From Bacteroidales bacterium (lineage in GTDB: Bacteria > Bacteroidota > Bacteroidia > Bacteroidales > UBA932), in NCBI GenBank assembly GCA_015060385.1, contig SUYO01000013.1, positions 1 to 39,848 of the forward strand: a stretch of DNA of 39,848 nucleotides, read 5' to 3'. This document shows positions 23,492 to 32,232 of the stretch, piece after piece. The position numbers were made by a program, and so were the translations under genes. Under the pieces are notes generated by a model. That model did not search any database. It saw nothing but the letters and a program-made list of their open reading frames with translations, and was not told the origin of the DNA. Within the stretch, counting starts at the first letter, position 1, and every line of letters begins with the position of its first letter.

Positions 23492-25281
23492 TGACTCCAG
23501 AAACATTCATCATAGCTAAAGCGTCTGAAGCAATTCAGGCGCTTTACGGCGTTGAGGTACCTGAGGCTCAGCTCCAGGTCCAGGTGACACGCAAGGAATT
23601 CGAGGGTGACTACACTCTTGTAGTGTTCCCTCTTTTGAAAGTATCAAAGACCACTCCTGAGAATACAGGAAACGCGATAGGAGAGTGGCTCAGGACAAAC
23701 GTGGCGGAGATAGCAGGCTACAATACCGTGAAGGGCTTCCTCAACATCTCATTCTCGGAGGTGTATTGGAACAATGTATTTGCGGAGATTGCTTCTGCAG
23801 AGGATTACGGACAGCTCCCTTCAACGGGAAAGACCATCATGGTCGAGTATTCGTCCCCTAACACGAACAAGCCTCTCCACCTCGGACACATCCGCAACAA
23901 CCTCCTCGGATGGTCGGTTGCAAAGCTCCTTGAGGTATGCGGCCATAATGTAATGAAGGTCAACCTCGTGAACGACCGTGGTATCCATATCTGCAAGTCC
24001 ATGTATGCATGGAAGGTCCTCGGTAACGGCGAGACTCCTGCATCGAGCGGCAAGAAGGGTGACCACCTTGTGGGTGACTACTACGTAGCCTTCAACAACC
24101 TCTACAAGAAGGAAGTCGACGAGCTTGTCGCTTCCGGCATGACCAAGGAGGAGGCTGAGAAGAACGCTCCTTCCCTCAAGGCAGCCCAGGAGATGCTTTT
24201 CAAGTGGGAGAACGGCGATGCGGAGGTAGTGGAACTCTGGAAGACCATGAACGGCTGGGTTTACGAAGGCTTCGACAAGACTTACGGAGACCTCGGAATC
24301 AGCTTCGACAGGACATACTATGAATCCCAGACCTATCTCTTCGGAAAGGCTCTCGTGCAGAAGGGACTTGAAGCAGGCATCTTCGAGACCCAGGAGGACG
24401 GCTCCGTATGGTGTGACCTTACGGCAGACGGCCTCGACAGAAAGCTTCTTCTGCGTGGCGACGGAACTTCGGTATACATGACCCAGGACCTCGGAACAGC
24501 TGAGCAGCGTTTTGCTGAGTACAGCCTTGACGAGCATATCTATGTCGTAGGAAACGAGCAGAACTACCATTTCCAGGTGCTCAAGCTCATCCTCGGCAAG
24601 CTCGGCTTCGACTGGGCCGATAGCATCTACCACCTTTCATACGGCATGGTGGAGCTTCCTGAAGGCAAGATGAAGTCACGTGAGGGAACAGTCGTCGATG
24701 CAGACGATCTGATTGCAGCCATGTACAATACTGCAAAGGAGACTTCGCTCGAGCTTGGAAAGATCGACAACCTCTCTGAGGAGGAGCAGGATGCACTCTT
24801 CAAGATGATCAGCCTCGGTGCCCTGAAGTACTTCATCCTCAAGGTAGACCCACGAAAGACAATGCTCTTCGATCCTAAGGAATCGATTGACTTCAACGGT
24901 AATACAGGACCTTTCATCCAGTATACCCATGCACGTATCAAGTCGATCCTCCGCAAGGCTGACGAAAAGGGTCTCTCCCATGCGGCAGCGGCTGTCAGAC
25001 CGGAGTCGGAGCTTACTCCTAAGGAGGTCCGTATCATAAAGATACTCAATACATTCCCTGCGAAGGTGGCTGAGGCCGGTGCGGCACACTCTCCGGCAGT
25101 CATCGCAAACTATGCATACGAGCTTGCAAAGGAATTCAACCAGTATTATCACGATACTCCGATCCTGCGCGAGGAGAATCAGGCGCTTCTCGAGTACAGG
25201 CTTGTCCTTGTCGAGACGATCGCCAAGGTTCTGAGCAAGGCGATGTCAATCCTTGGAATCACGCTTCCGGAAAGGATGTAG
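23491..25281 (+). CDS. argS: Arginyl-tRNA synthetase
   Basis: 596 residues, class I synthetase. The N-terminal additional domain (about 1-110) recognises the tRNA D-loop. The HIGH motif is HLGH at 130-133 within SSPNTNKPLHLGHIRNN, and the KMSKS-like motif is KMKSREGTVV around residue 393. The anticodon-binding DALR domain ends the protein (ANYAYELAKEFNQYYHDTPIL). It charges tRNA-Arg. The start codon shares one base with the rpoD stop. The operon ends with the strong terminator at 25294-25319. Confidence 0.97.
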   Translation: MTPETFIIAKASEAIQALYGVEVPEAQLQVQVTRKEFEGDYTLVVFPLLKVSKTTPENTGNAIGEWLRTNVAEIAGYNTVKGFLNISFSEVYWNNVFAEIASAEDYGQLPSTGKTIMVEYSSPNTNKPLHLGHIRNNLLGWSVAKLLEVCGHNVMKVNLVNDRGIHICKSMYAWKVLGNGETPASSGKKGDHLVGDYYVAFNNLYKKEVDELVASGMTKEEAEKNAPSLKAAQEMLFKWENGDAEVVELWKTMNGWVYEGFDKTYGDLGISFDRTYYESQTYLFGKALVQKGLEAGIFETQEDGSVWCDLTADGLDRKLLLRGDGTSVYMTQDLGTAEQRFAEYSLDEHIYVVGNEQNYHFQVLKLILGKLGFDWADSIYHLSYGMVELPEGKMKSREGTVVDADDLIAAMYNTAKETSLELGKIDNLSEEEQDALFKMISLGALKYFILKVDPRKTMLFDPKESIDFNGNTGPFIQYTHARIKSILRKADEKGLSHAAAAVRPESELTPKEVRIIKILNTFPAKVAEAGAAHSPAVIANYAYELAKEFNQYYHDTPILREENQALLEYRLVLVETIAKVLSKAMSILGITLPERM

Positions 25282-25293
25282 CATAAATAACTG

Positions 25294-25319
25294 AACGCCC
25301 CGTCAAGGGGCGTTTTTTT
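25294..25319 (+). terminator. Intrinsic terminator of the protease-rpoD-argS operon
   Basis: Stem AACGCCCC (25294-25301) and GGGGCGTT (25307-25314), loop GTCAA, followed by seven T residues (25313-25319). The stop codon of the convergent DUF2723 gene lies at its far edge (25318-25320). Confidence 0.92.
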
Positions 25320-28300
25320 ATTCCTCCGCATCGAGCATCCTGTTGAATCTGTCCCGTACCGACGAGGCCAGCTCATGGTCTCCCGAATCGTCCGCGACAG
25401 CGGCGAGATATGCAAGGATGTTATAGCATGATTCGAAATATCTGTTTCCTTCCTCGTAATGGTTCAGGAAGAAGGCTGCGGATTCCATGACCGACGAAAG
25501 CAGTGCTTCCCCCAGCTGCGATGCCTTCGAAGGTGCTCCTGCAAGATAGTAGGCCTCCACCATGCCGACTACATCCATCTCGTTGTTCAGACCGTATATC
25601 GTCAGGTCCAGAGGAAAGTTCTCTTCAGGAACCACCTTCCGGCACATGTCAAGCATCCCGACTGCCTTCTCATTCTCACCTGCCTTTATCAGTTCCTGTG
25701 CAACCAAGGTGAACATCTTTCTTTGTGACATGACTCCTGTAAAGGTGTAGGTGTTCTGGTAATCCACCAGCCAGTCCTTGTCTTCAAGGCTCTCCCATGT
25801 GTAGAGGGAGGTCATCTTACGATAAAGCTCCTCCGGATCGGTAAACCCGTTTTCATGAAGGTTTGTCCTGTTCCTGATAGGAACGAAGCGGTATGTGAAG
25901 CCGTCGTACATCAGATAGTCCTTGATGCCTATCTGCAGGTCTCCTCCTGCGCTCAGGAGGTTAAGAGGTCTGTCCCACTCATAGTTTGAAAGCAGGTCGA
26001 GCATGAAGAGCTCCGGCTTAGTGATCCCGTTCTTGTCCTCTGGTATTGTCAGCACTATCTCGGAAGGGATCAGGTCTGCGTATTTCTCGTCGAGTATTCC
26101 GTATCTGATCACATTTTCCTTGTTGACCGGGATGGAGAACCTTCTCGATGCGATATAGTTCGCGTATTCTCCGTTTGTCAGAGGAATCTTCGCATCCGGA
26201 TGTCTGAACACCCGCATCACATCAGCCAGAGGATAGACGCTGTCCCTCGGGTCATAGATGAGCACATATTCATTCTCTCCCAGCATGTACTGCCTTTTCC
26301 CGATGCTCAGGTCCAGCGGTGCGGATCCGTTCGCTGCCTGCTTCATCTGGTCTATGTGCCAGTCCGCACCAAGCAGCGATGTGTTGACGACACGCACGTC
26401 CGTCCGGAAGCCCTCGACTTCCTGCATGTACCATATCGGGAAGGTGTCGTTGTCTCCGTGGGTGACGAGGATCCCGTTTTCCCCGACTCCACGCAGATAG
26501 TTCATTCCCAGTTCGCGGGCCGTATGGCGGTTGCTGCGGTCGTGGTCGTCCCAGTTCTCGGCTGCCATGAGGGCCGGGACTCCGAGACAGGCGGCGACGA
26601 AGGCGATGCATGTGAGGAGTCCCCGGCTTCGTCCGGTATGAAAAGCCAGCCCCATCACTCCCAGACCGATCCATACGCTGAAGAAATAGAATGAACCGGC
26701 GTAGGCATAATCCCTTTCACGCACCTGAAGGGGAGACTGGTTGAGGTAAAGGACTATGGCTATGCCTGTCATGAAGAACATGAGGAAGTTCAGCCAGCAG
26801 CCTCTCCTGTCCTTGGAGTATTGGGTGAAGATACCTATGAGACCAAGTATCAGAGGAAGCATGTAGTAGTGGTTCTTACCCTTGTTTCCGGCAAGATAGG
26901 CAGGAGCGTCTGACTGGTCGCCGAGCCTGAGCCTGTCGATGGGTCCTATGCCGCATTCCCAGTTGCCTTTGAATATGTCTCCGGGCAGCGGACTGTGGAT
27001 CTCGTTCTGTCTTCCGGCAAAGTTCCACATGAAGTATCTCCAGTACATCCAGTTCAGCTGGTAGTCGAACAAGAAACGGAGGTTCTCGAAGAAGGTAGGC
27101 TTGCGGTTCTTCTCTTTCATGTACGATCTGTAGATTTCTATGTATGAATCTTCTCTGTAGTCCCACATCCGTGGGAAGAACATCTTGGATTCAGGGGTGT
27201 ACCTGATATCCGGGAACGATGCCTTGACGTATCCGTCATCCATTCTCGCCCAGTATTCCTTGTCCGTTATCTCATAGTCTGAATCGAAGTATTCCCCGTA
27301 TACGACCGGCCCCTTCGGGTACTGGTCACGGTTCAGGTAACTCATCAGAGTGAAGGGATTGTCGGGCTTGTTTTCATTCATCGGGGTACCGGCGCTCGAG
27401 CGTATGATGACGGTCGCATACATGGAAAAGCCGATGATTATGGCCGTAAGGCAGAGAAGAACCGTATTGGCGACGGTCTGTCCGCGCCTGAGGGTCGTGG
27501 ACAGACCGACGAAGAGGCCCGCCAGCAGCAGGACCATGAACGTGGCTGCGCCGCTGTTGAACGGAAGTCCGAATACATTGACGAACAGCAGGTCGGAATA
27601 TGCCGCGGCCTTCGGAAGAAGCGGGATGAGCCCGAAGAGGATTGCGGCAAGTATCGCACATGACAGGATGAATATCCCGAGCAGTTGCCTGAGGCTGTAT
27701 CTTCCGTCCTCCTTCATACGGTAGAAGTACATGAAGACTATTGCAGGAATGCTGAGGAGATTCAGCAGGTGCACTCCTATGGAGAGTCCCATGAGGAAGC
27801 AGATGAGCACTATCCATCTTCCGGAATAGGGCTGGTCAGCTTCTTCATACCAGCGTGTCATCAGCCAGAATACAATGGCTGTGAGCAGGGAGGACATTGC
27901 ATAGACCTCGGCTTCTACGGCGGAGAACCAGAATGTGTCGCTGAAGCAGTATACCAGGGCTCCTGTAACTCCGGCTCCGCAGATTGCGACTGTTTCAGAG
28001 AGACTGTATTCCTTCCTTGCTGTCATTCTTCTTGCGAAGAATACTATTGTCAGATACAGAAAGAAGATCGTGAAGGCGGAGCAGGTCGCGCTGCAGGCGT
28101 TTATTGCCGCCGCAGCGTGTTCGGGACCGGTAAGAAGTGTGAAGACTTTTGCGAATATCTGCCAGACAGGGTTTCCGGGAGGATGGCCTACCTCCAGCTT
28201 GTAGGAAGATGCTATGAACTCTCCGCAGTCCCAGAACGAGACCGTAGGTTCGATTGTGAGAAGGTAGGTAATAGTCGCTGTTGAGAGTACTGCCAGCGCT

Positions 28301-28338
28301 GCAGTCCTGTTGATTTTCCTGAAACTTTTCTCTGTCAT
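25318..28338 (-). CDS. DUF2723 polytopic membrane protein (TMEM260-like glycosyltransferase family)
   Basis: 1006 residues. The first half has about a dozen hydrophobic segments. The first extracytoplasmic loop carries FWDCGEFIASSYKLEVGHPPG, the family signature with an acidic Asp/Glu pair like that of GT-C glycosyltransferases. After the membrane part, the GDNDTFPIWYMQEVEGFRTDV region and a C-terminal soluble, helix-rich part follow. The human relative TMEM260 is a protein O-mannosyltransferase, so a role in O-glycosylation of secreted proteins is a reasonable inference, untested here. It is a single gene with a -7 box about 20 bases upstream. Confidence 0.88.
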   Translation of the reverse strand: MTEKSFRKINRTAALAVLSTATITYLLTIEPTVSFWDCGEFIASSYKLEVGHPPGNPVWQIFAKVFTLLTGPEHAAAAINACSATCSAFTIFFLYLTIVFFARRMTARKEYSLSETVAICGAGVTGALVYCFSDTFWFSAVEAEVYAMSSLLTAIVFWLMTRWYEEADQPYSGRWIVLICFLMGLSIGVHLLNLLSIPAIVFMYFYRMKEDGRYSLRQLLGIFILSCAILAAILFGLIPLLPKAAAYSDLLFVNVFGLPFNSGAATFMVLLLAGLFVGLSTTLRRGQTVANTVLLCLTAIIIGFSMYATVIIRSSAGTPMNENKPDNPFTLMSYLNRDQYPKGPVVYGEYFDSDYEITDKEYWARMDDGYVKASFPDIRYTPESKMFFPRMWDYREDSYIEIYRSYMKEKNRKPTFFENLRFLFDYQLNWMYWRYFMWNFAGRQNEIHSPLPGDIFKGNWECGIGPIDRLRLGDQSDAPAYLAGNKGKNHYYMLPLILGLIGIFTQYSKDRRGCWLNFLMFFMTGIAIVLYLNQSPLQVRERDYAYAGSFYFFSVWIGLGVMGLAFHTGRSRGLLTCIAFVAACLGVPALMAAENWDDHDRSNRHTARELGMNYLRGVGENGILVTHGDNDTFPIWYMQEVEGFRTDVRVVNTSLLGADWHIDQMKQAANGSAPLDLSIGKRQYMLGENEYVLIYDPRDSVYPLADVMRVFRHPDAKIPLTNGEYANYIASRRFSIPVNKENVIRYGILDEKYADLIPSEIVLTIPEDKNGITKPELFMLDLLSNYEWDRPLNLLSAGGDLQIGIKDYLMYDGFTYRFVPIRNRTNLHENGFTDPEELYRKMTSLYTWESLEDKDWLVDYQNTYTFTGVMSQRKMFTLVAQELIKAGENEKAVGMLDMCRKVVPEENFPLDLTIYGLNNEMDVVGMVEAYYLAGAPSKASQLGEALLSSVMESAAFFLNHYEEGNRYFESCYNILAYLAAVADDSGDHELASSVRDRFNRMLDAEE

Positions 28339-28357
28339 GAATGTGTCGGTTTTGACA

Positions 28358-28365
28358 CAAAATTA
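28358..28365 (-). promoter_or_regulatory. -7 element of the DUF2723 gene
   Basis: Minus strand TAATTTTG fits TAnnTTTG and leaves a leader of about 14 bases. The rest of the 135-base gap up to 28473 shows nothing else that I could support. Confidence 0.5.
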
Positions 28366-28473
28366 CCGTGGAAAAGTTTTACATTGATATCTTTCGTGAA
28401 AAATTATGGCTATGTAATATGCAGTGTATCAGTGGTTTGTGGGAATGTGACGAAATTCTTTCCGGTGAAAGTC

Positions 28474-29430
28474 TTACATCCGGTCTTTTGAGGGGCTTTC
28501 CGTATGCGACATCAGATCGCGGAGCCAGATTCCTATGTTCGTGTCGTGTTCTCCCAGACCGAGTTTCTTTCTTATGTCGCTGCTGATTATATAGTGGCGC
28601 TTCTTCTGGATGAACTCTCCGACATCCTTGCCCTTCAGCCCGAGGGTGTAGAGGCAGCAGTAACCGATCTCCCAGTCTGTGAGACCTTTCTTCTCCAGTT
28701 CGGATATGAAGGCAGGGTGGCTTTCCTTGAACACGATCTTTGTGGAGATCAGGAAGGATTCCCTGTCGGACATCAGGCTCTCTATCTCCTCCTCGGAGAT
28801 CTTCCAGGCCTTGTCGTCGGATGATATGTGAGAGGCAAGAACCTTATCCAGCACACCAAGCCGCTCACGGATCAGTTCCATGGACCTGTCGTCAGGTTTG
28901 CCTTTGAGTTTCCTTGCATATCTTCTGATTAAGGCGATGCACAGGGCGATTGCTGCGAGAGCTGCAAGGATGACCGTCCAGGTCAGTCTTCTTTTCTCGA
29001 CCAGCTCCATCTTGTCGGCGTACCTTTCCTGGATTATCCTGGCATTCTGTCTCCGGAGTGTATCGGTATGGGATACCTGACCGGCATGTTCCAGGATGCG
29101 TGATCTCCAGAGTTCGGCATTTTCGGAATTGACCTTGTCATTGGTCCTGGTGTAGTAGTCGACTGCAATGTTTATTATGCTGTCGCTTGTCATCGCTATG
29201 CCGCATTTCTCGAGTGCAATCGAATAAAGAAGGGCATGGCGGGCACGGAGTTCCGGGGTGTTCAGACTGCTTCTGTCAAGTGAGTCTAGAGCGACGAAGG
29301 CGCTGTCAGGATGCATTTCCAGCTGCATTTCAGCCTGGTCAAGCAGGCATCCTGCGTCCGCGACAGCGACGCAGGATGCCATGCATGCCGTAAATATCAG
29401 GAAGAATATGACGTTGGAGATGCGGGACAT
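28474..29430 (-). CDS. Membrane-anchored TPR regulator with LuxR-like C-terminus, shortened
   Basis: 318 residues. An N-terminal signal or lipoprotein-like segment (TACMASC) is followed by a short helical repeat region (about 28-115), one membrane helix at 150-168, a cytoplasmic linker with charged helices, and a C-terminal winged or HTH segment (KKGLTDWEIGYCCLYTLGLKGKDV ... YIISSDIRKKLGL). This is the layout of the abundant Bacteroidota TPR-TM-HTH regulators, which usually exceed 500 residues. Here the TPR sensor part is much reduced. It lies 7 bases after the outer-membrane barrel gene and is the last gene of that operon, so it may sense or regulate the barrel and lipoprotein. Confidence 0.75.
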   Translation of the reverse strand: MSRISNVIFFLIFTACMASCVAVADAGCLLDQAEMQLEMHPDSAFVALDSLDRSSLNTPELRARHALLYSIALEKCGIAMTSDSIINIAVDYYTRTNDKVNSENAELWRSRILEHAGQVSHTDTLRRQNARIIQERYADKMELVEKRRLTWTVILAALAAIALCIALIRRYARKLKGKPDDRSMELIRERLGVLDKVLASHISSDDKAWKISEEEIESLMSDRESFLISTKIVFKESHPAFISELEKKGLTDWEIGYCCLYTLGLKGKDVGEFIQKKRHYIISSDIRKKLGLGEHDTNIGIWLRDLMSHTESPSKDRM

Positions 29431-29437
29431 GTCTCAG

Positions 29438-30019
29438 TTAGAAAACATAGATGAAACCGATGGACAGGTCTTCCCCGAAGTTGATTGCATCGTCACCTCC
29501 GACAGCTGCCGCAAAACCGAAGGTTCCGTTCGATGTGCCGCTTACTGCAAGTTGTGCGAAGCTGAGTTCAGTCTTGAGGACCAGATGCTCGTTGATGCTG
29601 TAGGTCAGGAGCGGCGTGATGTAGGCACCGAAGGTACTGAATTCTACACCAGCCTGCTTCGGAGCCAGTTCCAGTCCCATTTCGGCACATATGGAGAAGT
29701 TCTTGAAATGTATAGGAGCATAGACTGCATACGGGTTTATGGTAAAGAGGTTGATGTCAGTCTTTGTCTCCTTGAGATATTTGCTGTCTGTCTTTGATAC
29801 TGACTTGCCGTAATTCAGACGGCCGCCGACCGCCCAGTTCTCGTTGAAGATATATCCGGCTTCCGGGTTAACGCTTACTGCCCATGCCTTGCTGCTGGTG
29901 CTCTCCGATGCTGAATATGCGCCCCCGATTGAGCCTCCTGCATATACCTGTGCAGATGCGGCATGGGAGATCATGGCCAATGCCGATGCGATGATGATTG
30001 TTCTGATAAGTGATTTCAT
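29438..30019 (-). CDS. Small outer-membrane beta-barrel protein
   Basis: 193 residues. A signal peptide (about 1-23, ending AASAQ) is followed by alternating amphipathic strands with glycine and aromatic residues (VYAGGSIGGAYSAS, NWAVGGRLNYGKSVS) and the C-terminal strand ending IGFIYVF, whose final Phe is typical of BamA-recognised barrels. It is probably an 8-stranded OmpW/OmpX-like or porin-like barrel. Its transport or structural role is unknown. It is co-transcribed with the lipoprotein 10 bases upstream and the TPR-HTH regulator 7 bases downstream. Confidence 0.85.
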   Translation of the reverse strand: MKSLIRTIIIASALAMISHAASAQVYAGGSIGGAYSASESTSSKAWAVSVNPEAGYIFNENWAVGGRLNYGKSVSKTDSKYLKETKTDINLFTINPYAVYAPIHFKNFSICAEMGLELAPKQAGVEFSTFGAYITPLLTYSINEHLVLKTELSFAQLAVSGTSNGTFGFAAAVGGDDAINFGEDLSIGFIYVF

Positions 30020-30029
30020 GTCGTTTGAT

Positions 30030-30653
30030 TTAGTTGTGTCTATATGTAAGGTTCATTTTTCCATCCTGCCAAGTTCCGGTATTCCAGTCGTAGAACGAGG
30101 TCTCGGCCTCGAAATTCAGGTATTCTCCCTCAAAGCTGACGGCCACATTCCTTAACATGCCGCCGTATCCGGACATACGTCTGTCCTGGGTGTCGTATAT
30201 GATGATTTCTCCTCTGGAATCTACCTTGTAACGGAACTGGTACACACTCATGTCAATGTTGCACCTTCCGGCCTTCGTCATTTCCTTTTCATATACGTCC
30301 TTTCCGAATTCGGGATACGGTACATATAGGTTGACCTGAGTCGAATATTCCGGAGATTCGGGAGTCATTACCAGAGACTGGTTAAGGACGCTTAATGATT
30401 CAGGATCATCCTGATATCTTATCTTCTGGACACCTGTCCATCCGTGTACCTCCATCTGATAAAGTATGTCGTCGGTCACGAAACCTTCTCCGGAAAGGTC
30501 GATCGTAGAGCTCCATCTTCCGGAGTACAGGGTATAGGTGCCTGTTATGGCATCTATGGTGGCATACGAAGCCTTGCTCCAGAATTCAGTGTATTCTGCC
30601 TCGCAGCTCCATAGGCAGATCGTCGTTGCTATTATTGTCAGAATCCGTTTCAT
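30030..30653 (-). CDS. Exported lipoprotein of unknown function
   Basis: 207 residues. MKRILTIIATTICLWSCEAEY is a lipoprotein signal with Cys17 as the modified residue. The mature protein is strand-rich and aromatic (TYTLYSGRWSSTIDL, EGEYLNFEAETSFYDWNTG) and resembles small Bacteroidales surface lipoproteins, but I recognise no named domain. It is the first gene of an operon with the outer-membrane barrel and the TPR-HTH protein. The promoter at 30658-30690 has a nine-base homopolymer in its spacer and would start RNA at or next to the ATG, so the message would be leaderless. Confidence 0.72.
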   Translation of the reverse strand: MKRILTIIATTICLWSCEAEYTEFWSKASYATIDAITGTYTLYSGRWSSTIDLSGEGFVTDDILYQMEVHGWTGVQKIRYQDDPESLSVLNQSLVMTPESPEYSTQVNLYVPYPEFGKDVYEKEMTKAGRCNIDMSVYQFRYKVDSRGEIIIYDTQDRRMSGYGGMLRNVAVSFEGEYLNFEAETSFYDWNTGTWQDGKMNLTYRHN

Positions 30654-30657
30654 GATA

Positions 30658-30690
30658 CAAATATAGTGGGGGGGGGATTAATAATCCAAA
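30658..30690 (-). promoter_or_regulatory. Promoter with C9 tract in the spacer (possible phase-variable switch)
   Basis: Minus strand: -33 TTTG at 30690-30687, a 21-base spacer that contains nine consecutive C (30676-30668), and -7 TATATTTG at 30665-30658. The usual spacer is 19-21 bases, so gain or loss of one or two C would move the promoter out of or into range. It drives the lipoprotein-barrel-regulator operon. Confidence 0.65.
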
Positions 30691-30698
30691 TAATTCAG

Positions 30699-31364
30699 CT
30701 ATCTTCTGAAGTGTTTGTCCGGGTGAGGGTCGTATTCCATCTCGGGAGCGTTCCTCCAGCTGTCGTCCGGCATGCCTCCCGGTATGGTTATGTTGTATAA
30801 TCCTCCCATCTGAGGTACGACTGTGTAGTCCCAGCGGGAAGGCTTCTGGCTGATGCTTCCTCCGAAGAGAAGCCTCAGGGTGACCAGCAGCCATTTAGGC
30901 ATGTTCAGCGGCTTGACATGTTTCAACATCTCTTCCTTGTCTATGGCTGCGTTTGCTGCTGCACTGAACTCTGCTGCCCGTCGCTTTTCTTCAGGGCTTA
31001 CAAAACCTTCCGGTGCATGAAGACTTCCCGGCAGCATTTCGCGTCCCATGAATTCCGCTTCGTCGAGCAGTTTCTGCGACTCGCGGATCTTTTCGGCATA
31101 TTGTCCGTCAAGTTCGTCGCGGATCTGTTCCAGCGCACGTATCTTAAGGTTTCTGCCCTCAGGAAGGGAGTCTCTGACGAACCCGACGATTTCTTCGTGT
31201 TCGTCCTGGCTTATGACCCTGTCGCGGACTGCTCTTTTTCCGAGCCTGTCTATGTCTTCCATCAGGGTTTCTTCACGGCTGCGCTCCTGAGCTGACAGCC
31301 CGACAGGCAGCATGACTGTCATCATGCTGCCTATCAAACACACAAATTTGATGTATGGGGACAT
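30699..31364 (-). CDS. Exported protein of unknown function
   Basis: 221 residues from the ATG at 31364, which gives a clean signal peptide (about 1-25, cleavage after GLSAQ). A longer frame to 31478 would run into the XRE gene and is rejected. Residues 30-100 are a charged, probably coiled-coil or helical region (EDIDRLGKRAVRDRVIS ... IRDELDGQYAEKIRES). A short hydrophobic segment lies at about 157-168 (KWLLVTLRLLFGG), and the C-terminal 50 residues are rich in Pro, Gly and Trp. I recognise no family. It lies between the XRE gene and the C9 promoter, and may add read-through transcription to the downstream operon. Confidence 0.6.
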   Translation of the reverse strand: MSPYIKFVCLIGSMMTVMLPVGLSAQERSREETLMEDIDRLGKRAVRDRVISQDEHEEIVGFVRDSLPEGRNLKIRALEQIRDELDGQYAEKIRESQKLLDEAEFMGREMLPGSLHAPEGFVSPEEKRRAAEFSAAANAAIDKEEMLKHVKPLNMPKWLLVTLRLLFGGSISQKPSRWDYTVVPQMGGLYNITIPGGMPDDSWRNAPEMEYDPHPDKHFRR

Positions 31365-31416
31365 CAGTAATTCCGTATCTGTTTGTTGAGTTCTGATTTC
31401 GTGGTTTATACAGGAT

Positions 31417-31665
31417 TTATTCAAACCCTGTGCCAGACAACTCCTGAGAAAGATCTTCTTCTCCAGGCTGATATTCAAGTATATCCCCGGGCTGGCAGTC
31501 CAGGGCTTTGCAGAGGGCGGACAGGGTAGAGAATCGGACAGCCTTGGCCTTGCCTGTCTTGAGGATGGACAGGTTGGCCTGGGTGATGCCTACCTTCTCC
31601 GCCAGCTCACCGGAAGACATCTTCCTCCTGGCAAGCATTATATCTACATTTACTATTATCGGCAT
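31417..31665 (-). CDS. XRE-family regulator (YozG-like)
   Basis: 82 residues. After PIIVNVDIMLARRKM comes a compact helix-turn-helix (SSGELAEKVGITQANLSILKTG) and the RFSTLSALCKALDCQPGDILEY tail typical of small YozG/Cro-C1 regulators. Such genes are regularly found with DUF2975 membrane proteins, and two of these are encoded directly upstream, so they form one functional module. A cluster of CCGGA/CGGAT half sites (31681-31761) in front of the gene may be its operator. Confidence 0.9.
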   Translation of the reverse strand: MPIIVNVDIMLARRKMSSGELAEKVGITQANLSILKTGKAKAVRFSTLSALCKALDCQPGDILEYQPGEEDLSQELSGTGFE

Positions 31666-31680
31666 GATTTCTTGTGTTTG

Positions 31681-31761
31681 TCCGGAAATATGGGTGGTTT
31701 TACGGATATGTACCGGAATTTTATCAGTTTATCCGTAAATACCTGGATTTTTCCGGATATG
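31681..31761. promoter_or_regulatory. Cluster of CCGGA/CGGAT-type half sites upstream of the XRE gene
   Basis: Within 81 bases there are TCCGGA (31681), ACGGATATG (31702), CCGGAATTTT (31713), ATCCGTAAAT (31731) and TTCCGGATATG (31751), in both orientations. This is the whole gap between the DUF2975 gene and the XRE gene. Multiple similar half sites suggest a cooperative operator, probably for the XRE protein itself. Confidence 0.4.
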
Positions 31762-31762
31762 T

Positions 31763-32221
31763 TTAAATGGTCAGGTTGTTTTCTTCGCTGGCTTCTACTG
31801 CGAGCTTGTGCAGGAGCCCGAGGATGATGATAAGGAGAGGGTATATGAATATGTCGGTGTCAATGGAATTGACATGTCGTCCGATAGCGGCGTCCAGTGC
31901 CGTATATGCATAGAATGAATACAGGACATAAATGGCAGCTCCAATAAATATCACGATGGTATTGCATCTGCTGAATATCACTCCTTTCTTCAATCCTCTG
32001 AATATGTTTATTATGAAAGTCACCATTACGGCTGCAAGCAGATATGTGGTTGCAATGTTGCTGATGATTATTCTGCGCTGCCAGCCTATGATCTCTTCAT
32101 TCCATTCTACGTTCTGCCACCTCTCGCTCCAGAAGTATGTGTCGAGGCCTGTTTCTATGGCTATCGTTACAAGGACAGCTATCGATATGCCCTTGATGGT
32201 TCTGATTGTCTTTTCTTTCAT
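31763..32221 (-). CDS. DUF2975 membrane protein, copy B
   Basis: 152 residues with four predicted membrane helices (about 11-27, 52-72, 84-104 and 127-142). The layout and the C-terminal ASEENNLTI match the DUF2975 family of small Bacteroidota and Firmicutes membrane proteins encoded beside YozG-like XRE regulators. The function is unknown. Copy A upstream (32233-32700) shares the tail VSEENSLTI and the same helix pattern, so the pair arose by tandem duplication. The two genes are 11 bases apart and form an operon leading to the XRE gene. Confidence 0.85.
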   Translation of the reverse strand: MKEKTIRTIKGISIAVLVTIAIETGLDTYFWSERWQNVEWNEEIIGWQRRIIISNIATTYLLAAVMVTFIINIFRGLKKGVIFSRCNTIVIFIGAAIYVLYSFYAYTALDAAIGRHVNSIDTDIFIYPLLIIILGLLHKLAVEASEENNLTI

Positions 32222-32232
32222 GATAGGGGAGT

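Noticed and set aside
23821..24633. 270-codon minus-strand frame opposite argS
   Set aside because: Antisense shadow of a highly conserved synthetase; no motif, and codon use mirrors argS.
31365..31478. Extended start for the exported protein at 30699-31364
   Set aside because: It overlaps the XRE gene and destroys the signal peptide that begins at 31364.
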